DNA of 64,000 nt, taken from the NCBI RefSeq assembly GCF_012489685.1, contig NC_080041.1:135423785-135487784 (forward strand), written 5' to 3'. Under the pieces are notes generated by a model. It did no database searches and was not told the origin of the DNA. It saw nothing but the letters and a program-made list of their open reading frames with translations. The stretch is from Lotus japonicus (Eukaryota > Streptophyta > Magnoliopsida > Fabales > Fabaceae). Shown here one piece after another: positions 11,077-22,208 of the stretch; the stretch's first letter is position 1; each line of letters begins with the position of its first letter. The position numbers were made by a program, and so were the translations under genes.

Positions 11077-12856
11077 AGATAATCTTATCCTTAGGTACCC
11101 ACTTTCTGGGTCCTCTCTTGTTAGTTACCCCAGAGGTTCTGATCACCTTGGGTTTCTCAACATGGAAATGTAAAGGAATTTGTGCATGATATTTAGATAT
11201 GGAGAAAGATCCCTTTTTAAGAGGAGGTTTAGCAACTTCAGCAGGTAAAGGATCAGGTAATATGGTACCAGAGGGAACAAAGCATTCATACAAGGATTTA
11301 GCTTTAGGCATAGAGGGCTCATTTCTAATTGGTTTAGAATAGCCAATGCCATGCATTCCATTTCTGCTTACGCCATAGATCATTGAAGTCATTAAGCTTC
11401 TGTCTACGCTTTTAGCTAGGAATCTTTGAAAAGATTTTTCATACTTAGATTCAAGCTTACTATCAGAGGCATCGCAGGAAATAACTTTTTCTAACTTAGC
11501 AATTTGATTCTTAAGCACAGAGTTAGAATTCACTAAAGCATGGTTATCATTTTTCAAATCAGAAATGATTTTCTCATGTTCAGAAGGAGTCTTAGAAGCA
11601 GCAGATAAGTCCTTTTTCAACTTTTTATGCTTAGACAATAAAGAGTTATAATTATCCATGATATCAGACAAAGCATGTTTCAGTTCAGAGGTTGAGAAAG
11701 AAGTGAATACCTCATTTTCATCGTCTGAGTTAGGATCTCCTTCTGATTCTGAGTCAGAGTCAACAACATCCTTTGACTCTGCTCCTTTGTCTTTGACAAT
11801 AGCCATGAGTCCTTGGACTTCACCATCAGAGTCAACATCCTCTGACTCTGATTCGTTAAAAGTCACCATCAGACTTTTCTTGGTCTTGAAGTGCTTCTTT
11901 GGCCTCTTGTCCTTCTTCAACTTTGGACAGTCACTTTTGTAGTGCCCTAATTCTTTGCACTCGAAACATGTGACTTCCTTGATTGATGACTTCTTCTGGC
12001 CTGAGGATTCAGACTTTCCTTTGGCCTTTCCAGAGCCTCTGTACTTGCTTTGCTTGTGCTTCCAGATGCGGTTGAGTCTTTTAGAGATCAGAGTCAGCTC
12101 ATCTTCATCAGAATCTTCTGATGCTTCTTCAGATTCTTCTGCTTCAGCTTGGAGAGCTTTTGACTTCTCAGCTTTAGATTTCAAGGCTATTGACTTCTTC
12201 CTCAGATCTTGCATCTCTGAGCGCTTCAGCTCATGACACTTCAGTATGCTGATGAGTTCTTCTAAACTCATACGCTCAACATCTCTTGTAAGCTCTATTG
12301 AAGTCACTAAGGGCATCCAGCTTTCAGGAAGACTTCTAATGACCCTTATGACATGATCTTTTGTTGTGTAGCTCTTGTTGAGAGGTCGTATTCCAGCTAC
12401 AAGCAACTGAAATCTGGAGAACATTTCTTCAATGGACTCGTTTGGCTCCATGATGAAGGATTCATACTTTTGGATCAAAGACAACGCCTTTGATTATTTG
12501 ACTTTCTTGTTTCCTTCATGAGACATCTTCAGGGATTCAAAGATGCCCTTAGCATACTCACGATCTGTAATCTTCTGGTACTCTTCATAAGAGATAGCAC
12601 TTAGAAGAATTGCTCTAGCTTTGTGATGTTGTGAGTAAAGCTTCTTTTGATCTGCAGTCATCTCTTACCTTGGGATCTTCTTGCCTTCTTCATCAACTGG
12701 ACGCTCATAGCCATCCACAATAATATCCCAGAGATCTACATCGAAACCCAGAAAGAAACTTTCAAGTCTATCTTTCCAATATTCGAACCTTTGACCGTCG
12801 AACATGGGAGGCTTTGCATTGTAACCATCTTTTTGCGTTTCACTGGTGGTAGCCAT
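11077..12856 (-). pseudogene. Sirevirus gag, broken
   Basis: Gag starts at ATG 12856 (MATTSETQKDGYNAKPPMF, then FEYWKDRLESF), the usual N-terminus of SIRE-type Gag. It continues through a capsid-like helical region (EMFSRFQLLVAGIRPL) to a single CCHC zinc knuckle, CFECKELGHYKSDC, encoded near 11940-11980. A long acidic/Lys-rich tail follows, as in other Sireviruses. Two in-frame TAA stops (12665-12667 and 12494-12496) separate the N-terminus from the rest; the frame then stays open into the protease linker. Confidence 0.9.
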
Positions 12857-12914
12857 TGTTTTTCACACCGGCCCGGATCACTGAACACTGTTAGGTGTGG
12901 TAATCAGAACTTGC

Positions 12915-12926
12915 GCTCTGATACCA
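12915..12926 (-). other. Primer-binding site (initiator tRNA-Met)
   Basis: TGGTATCAGAGC on the element strand, two bases inside the 5' LTR. It is complementary to the 3' end of plant initiator tRNA-Met and fixes the element's orientation. Confidence 0.95.
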
Positions 12927-12928
12927 AT

Positions 12929-14130
12929 TGAAGGTATGAAAAACGGTAGAAAAGGGGGGTTTGAATAACGTTTTCAGAATTAAATTTTCACCTTAAAGAT
13001 TTTAACAAATCTTTCAAGAACAAAGTGCTTAAGATAAGAGATAGAAAAGCACACAAGGATTTTATCCTGGTTCACTTGATGAATCACTCAAGCTAATCCA
13101 GTCCACCCGTTAAGGTGATTTCTTCCTTCTTAGAATGAAGGCAATCCACTAATCAGGTAAATGTTACAACTGCACTTGAAACCTACAAGTGACTAACAAT
13201 ACACTGACTTAGCTGACACTAAGATTCACTCTCTTAGTCTTCTCTAGGATCCGATCAAACTTGATCTCCTAAAGGTAACTAAACAACTGTTTAAGAAAGA
13301 ATGTTTACAAAGAATTTGCTTCTGAAAAGCTAATAGTAAACACAATGAATTCAGATGAAAGAATGCTTAGAAGGTTTGAATATAGCTTGCGCGTGTGAGA
13401 TTCTTCCAATCGCATCTTTCAATCTTCAGCCTCTATTTATACTCCAAGGATTAGGGTTTGAACGCTGCATGAGAATGCTACCGTTGGAGGGCAGTTCTGG
13501 AAATTCCAGCTTCTGCTGTGGCTGAGAATGTTAGGTAGGTCGTCAGGATAGTACATTTGCTTTTGTACTTGGATAGTGACTTGACCTTTAAACCTAGTAG
13601 ACTTCTAATCAGGGGAATGCTTCATGTTGGAACTTGTGAAGCTCGTTGATCAGAGTCAGAGGGAAGCAGAGATCCTCTGACCGTTGTATCTTCTGATTCT
13701 GAACTCAGAGGGAAGTACATGGTCTTCAGAGTCATCTTGCTTCTAGACATCAGAGTTTCCACTTTTCAGCTTCTGGATCTTCAGAGTCTTCTACACCATC
13801 AGAACATCTGAACCTTCAGAGTGTCTGGGTTGTCAGAACGTCTGGATCTTCAGAACTTCAAGTGACTGAGTCCATATCAGAGCTTGTATGACTTCAGATC
13901 TTCTGAAGCGTTTCTACTGTTCAGAGTGAACATAGATGTTGCGAAAGCGCTGCTTGGGTCACTCTTTAAGCACAGTGCTTCTGATTTGTGTGAGATTAAA
14001 TTGAGGTCAGAGCCTGTAAATAGCACACTCAGAAAAACACGTTAGAGTACCATAATTGTTCATACTAAAATGTTAACTTGTAATCATCAAAACATAGAGT
14101 TGTACTACTCGATCAAAACTTGATCTTACA
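12929..14130 (-). repeat. Sirevirus 5' LTR (right in window)
   Basis: 1202 bp, TGAAGG...CTTACA as read on the plus strand, followed by the AACTT target duplication at 14131-14135. It differs from the left LTR at about 18 positions with no indels by eye. Confidence 0.95.
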
Positions 14131-14135
14131 AACTT

Positions 14136-16514
14136 TTGGAGCCTTGTCCTCATGGCTTTGGTAGCCTAACAATACTCAATGGTGTAATTACATTATGATT
14201 CTCTACCTACCGTCTTAGCCATCACCTTTGATCCAAAATCTTTGGTATGTTTTCCAAAGCACCAATTCTTGAAGACTTCCTCCTAGCTGGCTCAGTTTTA
14301 GTATGCTTCTCAAAAGCACCAATTCTTGAAAACTTGATCCTAGCTCACTCAGTGGCTGGCTCATCAGGGCTGCTAGAGAACTGCACTCCTAAATCAAGTG
14401 ACTTAGGCCTTTGGATAATCTCAATGGGCAGTGTCATGCCTTAACAATTTTTCCATAATCCTTCTCACTCCATATATACCATTCTAGCCATCATTTTTAA
14501 CCAAAACCTATGGTGTTGACCTCAAATAAGCCAATAATATTTATTAGCAGAGTTGGTGATACTGATACCCTTCTTATTCCTACTATCATCCTCTTGAGAA
14601 TCAACAACAATAACCTGCAGTTTCTAAATGCATCATGTCACTTGATACAAATGATCATAGGTTGATTTGCATATGAATCTTTCTGTCCACTACCTTTCTT
14701 GTCCTTCACTTTGCCGTTGCCTCTGCTGGATGAGCACTTTACTTTCTTATTCTGGGAAAATTGAAGTTCATGCAGTCTAAAATGACTCATTTTAGCATTT
14801 TTCTGTCCCAGTCTTCTCTCTCTCTATTCACATAACTCTTATTCATATAATCTGCAGTACATAGAAAAACCAACATCCTTATAATCATTGTACTTGTGAA
14901 TAGTGTTGGGAATCCATAGGCTGAAAAACAAAACTTCAAAGAAGGTAAAAAAAAAACATAACATGGAATGAGAGTGAAAGAGGAAATAAATAGCAAAGGT
15001 GGAAAAAAGTAAAAAGAAGGATGATTCATACCTTGGCGGGAGACAACAACGCTGCAACTTGTACGTTTAGTAAGAATTCTCATATCCACTCCCATTTATC
15101 TCCTTCGTTGCTCCTACTGTCTTTCGTTTGGGTAAGATGATACACTTGAATCACACTGTTGAAAAATATGGCTAGCTGTGATCTTAATTTAAGACTCCAC
15201 TTGAATTACACTAAGGATTTGTGAGACAATCACATCATGTTCCATTCCATTTTTCTATCCAATCTTCCTGGACGCATGAGGGCAAGTCCACAACGCTAAG
15301 TCGGTTTGAGGAAATTATCATTTTTAATCTTCCCAAGTTGATTTAGAAACTGCATTAGCATTTTGTGGATATCTCATGCTCTGCACTTGTTCTCTCACTA
15401 AGAAAATGCTATGACAATACTAATGCAATGTTTACCTACCTTGACGTGGAGCGGCAGACAATTGAGATTGGAGGAGGGGGAAAGCAAACAGCGCAGACGA
15501 CACTGATGATGCGTAAGCTACGCCAGTCATCGCCAACCTATTTATATGTTCTTTCAAAGAGTCAGTGTGAGTGTCACAATCAGAATTTAGGGGTTGGGAA
15601 TTGATAATCGATGATAATAGCACGAATCCACTACCGCATTAATTACCTCGACATGGAGCGGCAGGCAATAGGAGACAGGAGAAGCATCGAGGACGACGGA
15701 GGGCGAAAGCAGACAACGCTGACGGATTGACCGATTCAGAAAAAAGCTTCAAAGGGGTCACACTAAATAAACAGAACAGAAAACAGAAGAAAAGAAAAAA
15801 CCCCATTAGATGAGATGATGAATTGAACCCAAGATTTGTATCAAACGTAAACAAAAAATTAGAAAACCCCAATCTATATTAGGGAAAACAAAAAGAGGGA
15901 CGTCAAATAAAGGAATTAAATAGAGAAGAGAAAATGATGTAGAAAGAGTGATAACCTCTGTAGAACATTGTAGAAGAAGTAGATGTTTGATCAGCAATCT
16001 GCAACTCATGTTCACCTTTTCCATCTTGACTCTTTTACAGGTACGCTCTTTTCTTCTGAATCCAAACCCTACCTCGCTTTGGCTCTTTGTTCTTGTTTCC
16101 CTGCATCAAACTCATTCGCTCTCATCCAAGACCAACGCCGGCATTCTCCTTCTTTGGTTTTGTATATTGCTGTATCCAGAACGCTAAACAAAGTCCGAGA
16201 ATAAAAGGTTTGAAAGAGAAACCGACGAAATTAATTACGGAAAACAGAGAAGCACCGGATACGTTGTGAAGGAAGAATGAATGCCGCAAGAGATACTTTT
16301 TTTTTTTTATGGAAATGCCGCAAGAGATACTAATCGAAAGCAAAGAGAAAATCTATGATTCATGATGCTCAAAAGAAGGGAATCAACGACTGAGATTAAT
16401 TCTGAGTGAAATAATCTGCACTTTTACTAAAATAACCATGTTTAAATGTTGTGTGCTTTGCAATAAGTTATTAAATTACATATTTACCCTCCAGGCTGCA
16501 TAAACTCTTCTTTT
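14136..16514. other. Non-coding DNA, candidate Helitron body with small internal duplications
   Basis: No complete gene is recognised. A ~45-bp segment at about 14250-14295 (AAAGCACCAATTCTTGAA...) recurs at 14310-14355. A second segment at 15432-15490 (GACGTGGAGCGGCAGACAAT) recurs at 15650-15715. The minus strand near 16485-16515 reads as a plausible Helitron 5' region (...AAAAGAAGAGTTTATGCAGCC), so the stretch may be the 5' part of the Helitron ending at position 5, split by the Sirevirus. This boundary is a guess. Confidence 0.4.

Positions 16515-16605
<91 letters not shown>
16515..16605. repeat. (ATAG)n microsatellite
   Basis: About 22 near-perfect tandem copies of ATAG. Such a tract is expected to be length-polymorphic. 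Confidence 0.98.
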
Positions 16606-18548
16606 TCTCCTAATTTAAACTTAGTTTTAAATATATTTAATTTATTTATCATCATATATATAGTTAAATAGAAATATTACTCTATGATAATTTTAACTAT
16701 CAATAATTATTTAATTAAAAAATATTTCTTAATTTTAAATCTACTTTATCTATATTTATTATTTATCTATAGGTATTTTTGTGAATATTTAATGTAGGTA
16801 GTTGAATAGCTTTTGACAATACAATTTTTTTTCCAGTTTTTAATCTTATTATTTAATATTTTTGTTACAAAGATAATTTATTATTATTTAATGCATTATA
16901 ATACATGTAATATTTACTAATGTATTTAATGTAATGGTTTAAGTGTGCTTTACTTATATATATATAGATGTAACAGCTTACAACTTTAATAATTAGAGCT
17001 GCCAAACACTGGGTAAGAAAAAAAGATTTTCTGAATGCATGGATTGTGGTGTCAATTTTTATTTAATCACCATTTCAACAAAAAAAATTATTTAATCACA
17101 ACGACAAATGAAAATGAAGATAAATGTTTATGCATTTCGCATTTGAACATTCATGTTTCTTATAATGTTTCTAAATGATCATATACATTTTTTTTATGTT
17201 TAGTGTAATTGGGTATGAATTATAGAATTGATTATCTGACAAATATATGGGCAAAGGCACCTGATTATCTTGGATTATAGAATTGATTATCTTCCAAATA
17301 TATGGGCAAAGGCTGAGCAAAATATATAATTTTTTATCATCAGTGTTCTCTCTTTAATGTGATTGTTTCAGTTACGTGAAGATAAAAGGCAAAGGGTGAG
17401 CAAAAACTTCTTCTCTTATCATCAGTGTTCCCTCTTTAATGTGATAGTACTGGTTACTTTGAGGTAAGTTATGCAATTTTATAATCTCTAATCCAGTTTT
17501 GAAACTCATTGAATTAAATTCATCTTGCTTAAATAACAGAAAAAATAATTAAGATAGAAATAATGTTAGTAGTGTTGTGTTTGATACAATGCTTTTCACA
17601 CTTTTAATAGTCGTTGCTAATGTGTTTAATATACTTGTTTGGTCTAGTGGATATACTAGTATCTATTCTGTTCTAGTGTGCATGTTCGAACCCTGGCAGT
17701 TACCTTTTTGTCCATTAATTTGAACTTAAATTCAAAATTTAAGCTTGGCCAGGAGACGCATTGCCAGATGAACCAACGTATTGGTTGTGAACATTTTCGA
17801 ACATTAATTGTATATGTGGGTTTTGAGAAACTTCTTACCAAGAGATTTCTTTTCACCAAGGGATGTTAATATCTCTATATAAAGAGATACTTGGGCAGAA
17901 CAACCAGAACATTGAGATGTGTGAAATTGGCATCTTCCTTACCAGTTTCTCTTCCATTTATTTTATACTAAATCATCATTCACTTCACTAATGCATGAGT
18001 GAAGTGTGATGATCATACTTCTGTAAACTATTATCAAAGATACGCTTAGTGTGTCAGTGCAAACCACATCAAGGGATTCAAAGTATCCATAAGGGAATTC
18101 GCCGGTTTTCTTAATTGCATCCAATATACATTAATTGGTGGGGGCTAATTGAACCTAAAGGTTAGTGCGTATGCACGCTTTTGAATCTTCAAGTGCTGCC
18201 GTCATCAACATCTTCATCAATCCAAGAGTTGCAGCATCTCCCCAACAGATTATTTCCCAACATGTATTGATATCTACAACCTAAATATAAAGAGTCGCAG
18301 TTTGGACAATACCTAAACGATATAAGGATATGTGGCGTGACGGTTTTTCATTGTGACAAAATCTAAAAGTTTTAAAAAAATTGAAACGTGATTGTAAGTT
18401 TTTTTATAAAATTTATTGAAAGGCTCAAAATAAGGTTTATGGATTAGTCGAATAAATGCAGGAATTGGCGATAACGATAAGAAAACCACAAAAAATTACT
18501 ATACTTATAGTAATTTCATGTATAATCTCTACAAGAAGCAATTGCTTC
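16606..18548. other. AT-rich intergenic DNA with partial tandem repeats
   Basis: No gene recognised. Imperfect local duplications occur at 17213-17310 (AATTGATTATCT...AATATATGGGCAAAGGC twice) and 17330-17460 (ATCATCAGTGTTC.CTCTTTAATGTGAT twice). A tRNA-like SINE head lies at 17638-17700. Confidence 0.6.
17638..17770 (+). repeat. tRNA-derived SINE-like fragment
   Basis: TGGTCTAGTGGA (near 17640) matches an RNA polymerase III A box and GTTCGAACCC (near 17683) matches a B box, about 43 bp apart. This is the internal promoter layout of tRNA-derived SINEs. No clear A-tail or target duplication was found, so it may be a degraded copy. Confidence 0.5.
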
Positions 18549-18551
18549 TTA
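18549..18551. repeat. Target-site duplication TTA (left) of the Harbinger-like element
   Basis: TTA directly before GGTAGCGTTTGGT; the matching TTA is at 19852-19854. Confidence 0.7.
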
Positions 18552-19851
18552 GGTAGCGTTTGGTGACGGAACGGAACAGGACATAACGGAACGGAACGGG
18601 ACAGAACAGGATGGAACAGGACAATAATGTTATGTGTGTTGTGTTTGGTAACTCCAAGTCAATAGAACAGAACCATGATTTTAATTACATATATAACCCT
18701 GCATGTTTAATATTTGATTGAGGAAAACAAATTGAACTCAATTGAACATTTTGCATAGAAACCGTTTGTTATTGCTTACTTCATGAAATAATCACTTATT
18801 TCTTTAAAATAATCACTTATATATTGTTTAAGTTGTTTCAGTATGCTATTGAAAAAAATCAGAAACCTAATTATTTATTTAAGTTATTTTAAGTGTGTTT
18901 GTTAATATTAAAAAATATTTATTTTTAACTATAATTTTTTTAGAGATTTTGAGAAAAGCGTAAGTTGATTCATGCTTGACTACTTTAATTAAAATCACTT
19001 TTTTTATCTCCTCTCATTTATCATCATAGATTTTCATTATAAGCTAAAGTAACTGTTTCAAATAATCTGTTTTCAGCTTCAGCTGAAACAAACACAAAAA
19101 GTGATTTTTTGATTAAAAAGTGATTTTTCCAACATAACTTGAATCAAACGCACTCTAATCGGCTCGTTTATCATTGCTTATAAAAACTGATTTTACTTTT
19201 GAAAAAATAATTGATTTTATTTTAATTAAGTTGATTTGTGTTTGACTACTCTAATTAAAATCACTTTTTTTTTATCTCCTCTCATCTATCATCATATATT
19301 TTCATGATAAACTAAAGTAACTGTTTCAAATAATCTGTTTTCAGCTTCAGCTGAAACAAACACAAAAAGTGATATTTTGATTAAAAAAGTGATTTTTTTA
19401 TTTTAAAAATGTTTTTTTGATTAAAAAGTGATTTTTCCAAAATAAGTTGAATCAAACGCACTCTAATTGGCCCGTTTATCATTGCTTACAAAAATTGATT
19501 TTACTTTTGAAAAAATAATTGATTTTATTTTAAGTGATTTTTTTGAAAAAGTAGATATTCATTTAACTTTGTCTACAAATATAATAAGTACTTTCAATTT
19601 TAGAAAGTGATTTTAAACTGTTTAGATACATAAAATTTCAAATATAAATTAGGGGTATTTTTGAACTTGCAAAAGTTTTAAGAGAGTGTTCCGTTCCGTT
19701 CCCTTCCGTTCCACCCTTTTCCAGGGAACCAAAGTGTTCCGTTCCTAGAGTCTTTTGTCCCGTTCCGTTCCATCTTAAAAGCATGACAAACACAAAACAA
19801 AACTCATGTGTCATGTTCCGTTCCCTTCCCACCTGTCTACCAAACGCTACC
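18552..19851. mobile_element. PIF/Harbinger-type non-autonomous element, 1300 bp
   Basis: It begins GGTAGCGTTTGGT and ends ACCAAACGCTACC (exact inverted complement), flanked by TTA/TTA. Subterminal arms are rich in GGAACGGAAC on the left and GTTCCGTTCC on the right. TTA target sites and GG-starting inverted repeats point to the PIF/Harbinger superfamily. There is no transposase frame. The interior holds a diverged direct duplication of ~260-300 bp (about 18961-19221 and 19224-19530), which makes it much longer than a typical MITE. Confidence 0.85.
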
Positions 19852-19854
19852 TTA

Positions 19855-21129
19855 ATCTTATAACTAGTTAGATATATCAACTGCTAATTTATAAGTTAAC
19901 CCAAGTAGCTTATAAAAATAAGCTTTTATGAAATACTATTTATAAGTTACTTTCATAAATTTACATAAATATTTCTTATGTGTTTATTTTATAATATAAA
20001 ATCAAAAATAAACTTTTTGAAATGTAACACAATATTTAATGTCAAATATATTGAAAAGGGTACCGTCATTTATTTACGGTCGTTTTTACGTTGTTGTAAT
20101 TAGTCATTTGTCGGGAGTTTTGTATCTCCACTTTCAATTCAATAAGATTTTGCTTTAAAAAATAATATTGAAAAGGGGAACAAAGAAAAAATTGAAGAAC
20201 AAAAGATGTTTGGAAAGGAGGAAAGAAAGAAACCAATCTAGCCCATCTATATACTTTAGAAAAAAGGAAGGTTGTGAGCCCCACCTTCATGATTTGACAC
20301 TCCAAGAATGGCTCTCACCCACCTCCCTTCTTTACTTGACAAGTGTCACCGTCTTATTGTTTTGGACCAATATAGTATAAGCCCATTTTGATTTCAGTTT
20401 TTTTATGGAGGCCCATTATTCAAAGCCATTCAAGTTTTTGAAACTGAATTTTCATTATGTTTTTAAAACAGATATTTTTTTGTATAAATCATTTATTAGG
20501 AGCAAAAAATTCCATTATAGGTTTTTAAAATCTCCAACAATTTTGCGGTTATGGATTTTTAAAAGAAATGGAGGAATTAATTCAATTAGCTCTATTTTTA
20601 ACAATTTTTCCGTTTTTTTTTATTTGAAATAAATCAAGCAAAGATCAAAATTTGAAAAAAAAAAGTATTAATTCAGATTTTTTATAAAATATAAAAACCA
20701 CGAAAATTGGTGTTTAATTAAGGAAAAAAAAGTCAGGCCATTCATTAAAAAGGTTTAACTCAAATTGCAAAAAAATAGTGTTAATTTTGCTTAAAAAAAG
20801 TCAAGAATTAAAATGGTGTTAATTTTGTTGAGGAAGTCACGGTTGAATTTCATCATGTTAATGTTGTTTGCAAAACAAGTCAAACCTAATGAACTTAGTG
20901 TTATTTACCATCAAGGTTGCACGATGATTTTAACATATTAATTAATTTCCTATTTAACTGTATTAAGACCATGTTAATTGTATATCCTATTTTCCTATAA
21001 TAGGAAATTCTGATGAGTAATTCACGTGCAGCCTTCAAATTTGGTCCATGTTAATTAATTTTTATACAGAACATTGAGCTGAAATCTCACATATGCAGAA
21101 TTTGATTCCAAGTTTGTGTAAAACAAAAA
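19855..21129. other. AT-rich DNA without a recognisable gene
   Basis: Short frames at 20066-20632 have no recognisable motif and are low-complexity. This may be the 5' part of the plus-strand Helitron, whose 5' end I cannot place. Confidence 0.5.
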
Positions 21130-21138
21130 ATCAACAAT

Positions 21139-21499
21139 ATGGGTTCCTAGGAAAAGAGGCCTTTCTCTTGGTCGATTGCAATTTATTGCTCCTGGAATGG
21201 GAGAAAATTACTACATGCGGGTTTTATTAACTAGGCAAAAAGATTGTGACAGTTTTAAAAGCATAAGAACTGTTAAGGGTGTTGTTTATCCCACATTCTG
21301 CGATGCATGCGAAGCGATGGGATTAATGGAGGATGACCGGGAGTATGTTGATGGAATTTCAATTGCAAGTGAACTTGGTTCCGGATCTCAGCTAAGGAAA
21401 TTATTTACTAGAATGCTGATGACAAACTTGATTTCCAGGCCACAAGAAGTTTGGAGAAAGTCTTGGACTCTTTTAAGTGATGAGATTTTATATGACTGA
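21139..21499 (+). pseudogene. Helitron protein fragment between Rep and helicase
   Basis: The frame encodes WVPRKRGLSLGRLQFIAPG, then YYMRVLLTRQKDC, then GVVYPTFCDACEAMGL and LLSDEILYD. This series is typical of the linker segment before the helicase domain in plant Helitron transposases. The nuclease part is missing. After the TGA at 21497-21499 the homology breaks off for about 700 bp, as an intron or insertion, and resumes near 22209. This piece alone would have no activity. Confidence 0.8.
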
Positions 21500-21985
21500 A
21501 GAAAAGCACTCAACATTCCAGATATTTCATCAATATTAATTTTTTGGACACAATTAGTAATATTTACTTTTTTCTCCCTTATGAATTAGTATGCGTTTAT
21601 TTTTTCACATGTATAATTGTCCATGGCTATTACTATTTATTTCCATATGTTAATTGAACCCAACATTATTTACCGTATTTTAAAAAGTACGCCACAACCT
21701 AAGAGATTGGACAGCTACTATATCATAATTATATACCATATCTATTTTCTAATTTTTATAGAGATATTTTGTTCTTATACTCAAATTAACCTATAATTAG
21801 TTTTCCCAATAGAAAAAAAACAAAGATTCACCTACAAATCTCACTGTTATTTGTTGCAGGTTAAAAAAAAAATCTATATCAGAGCTTCTATTGTCTAAAT
21901 AAATGTGTCAAGTTTTTTTTTAAAGTTTTATACCTGAGTATCACGTTTAAAATAATACAATTTTTTTTAAAATATTTCAAATTTG

Positions 21986-22119
21986 ACATTATCAAAATAT
22001 GGCGAGTCTTATTAGAAGGAAAATTTTAAGTTGTGTAAATTCATTTTCTTTCACATTATCAAAATATGGCGAGTCTTATTAGAAGGAAAAATTTAAGTTG
22101 TGTAAATTCATTTTCTTTC
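21986..22119. repeat. 67-bp tandem duplication
   Basis: Two adjacent, nearly identical 67-bp units (starting ACATTATCAAAATATGGCGA at 21986 and 22053) lie in the non-coding gap of the Helitron. One or two mismatches were seen. Confidence 0.95.
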
Positions 22120-22208
22120 TCAACATGGAAAAATTAAAACTCAATATTTCTCATTTAATTTAATTTTCTTATTTGATTTATTTTCCTTATTTCATTTAAT
22201 TTCCTTCA

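Larger units (their letters stand above)
2232..14130 (-). mobile_element. Sirevirus-type Ty1/Copia retrotransposon, full length but decayed
   Basis: A complete 11,899-bp element on the minus strand: 1202-bp LTRs with TG..CA ends, AACTT target duplications, a primer-binding site complementary to initiator tRNA-Met, gag with a zinc knuckle, pol in Copia order (protease, integrase, reverse transcriptase, RNase H), a long envelope-like region downstream of pol, and several polypurine tracts. Large size, a third ORF after RNase H and multiple polypurine tracts are hallmarks of the Sirevirus genus (SIRE1-like). By eye I count about 18 substitutions and no length difference between the LTRs (~1.5%), so insertion is recent on an evolutionary scale. 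Several nonsense codons and frameshifts in gag, pol and the envelope-like region mean this copy cannot make a complete set of proteins. Confidence 0.95.

Noticed and set aside
16515..16605. Possible CRISPR-like or satellite array
   Set aside because: A simple tetranucleotide tract without spacers, in a eukaryotic genome.
16485..16620. Firm 5' end of the minus-strand Helitron
   Set aside because: A plausible TC...AAAGAAGAG start is near the ATAG tract, but one copy cannot fix it; only genome-wide copies would.
17638..17700. Functional tRNA gene
   Set aside because: A- and B-box matches are present, but no cloverleaf with paired acceptor stem could be drawn; a SINE head is more likely.
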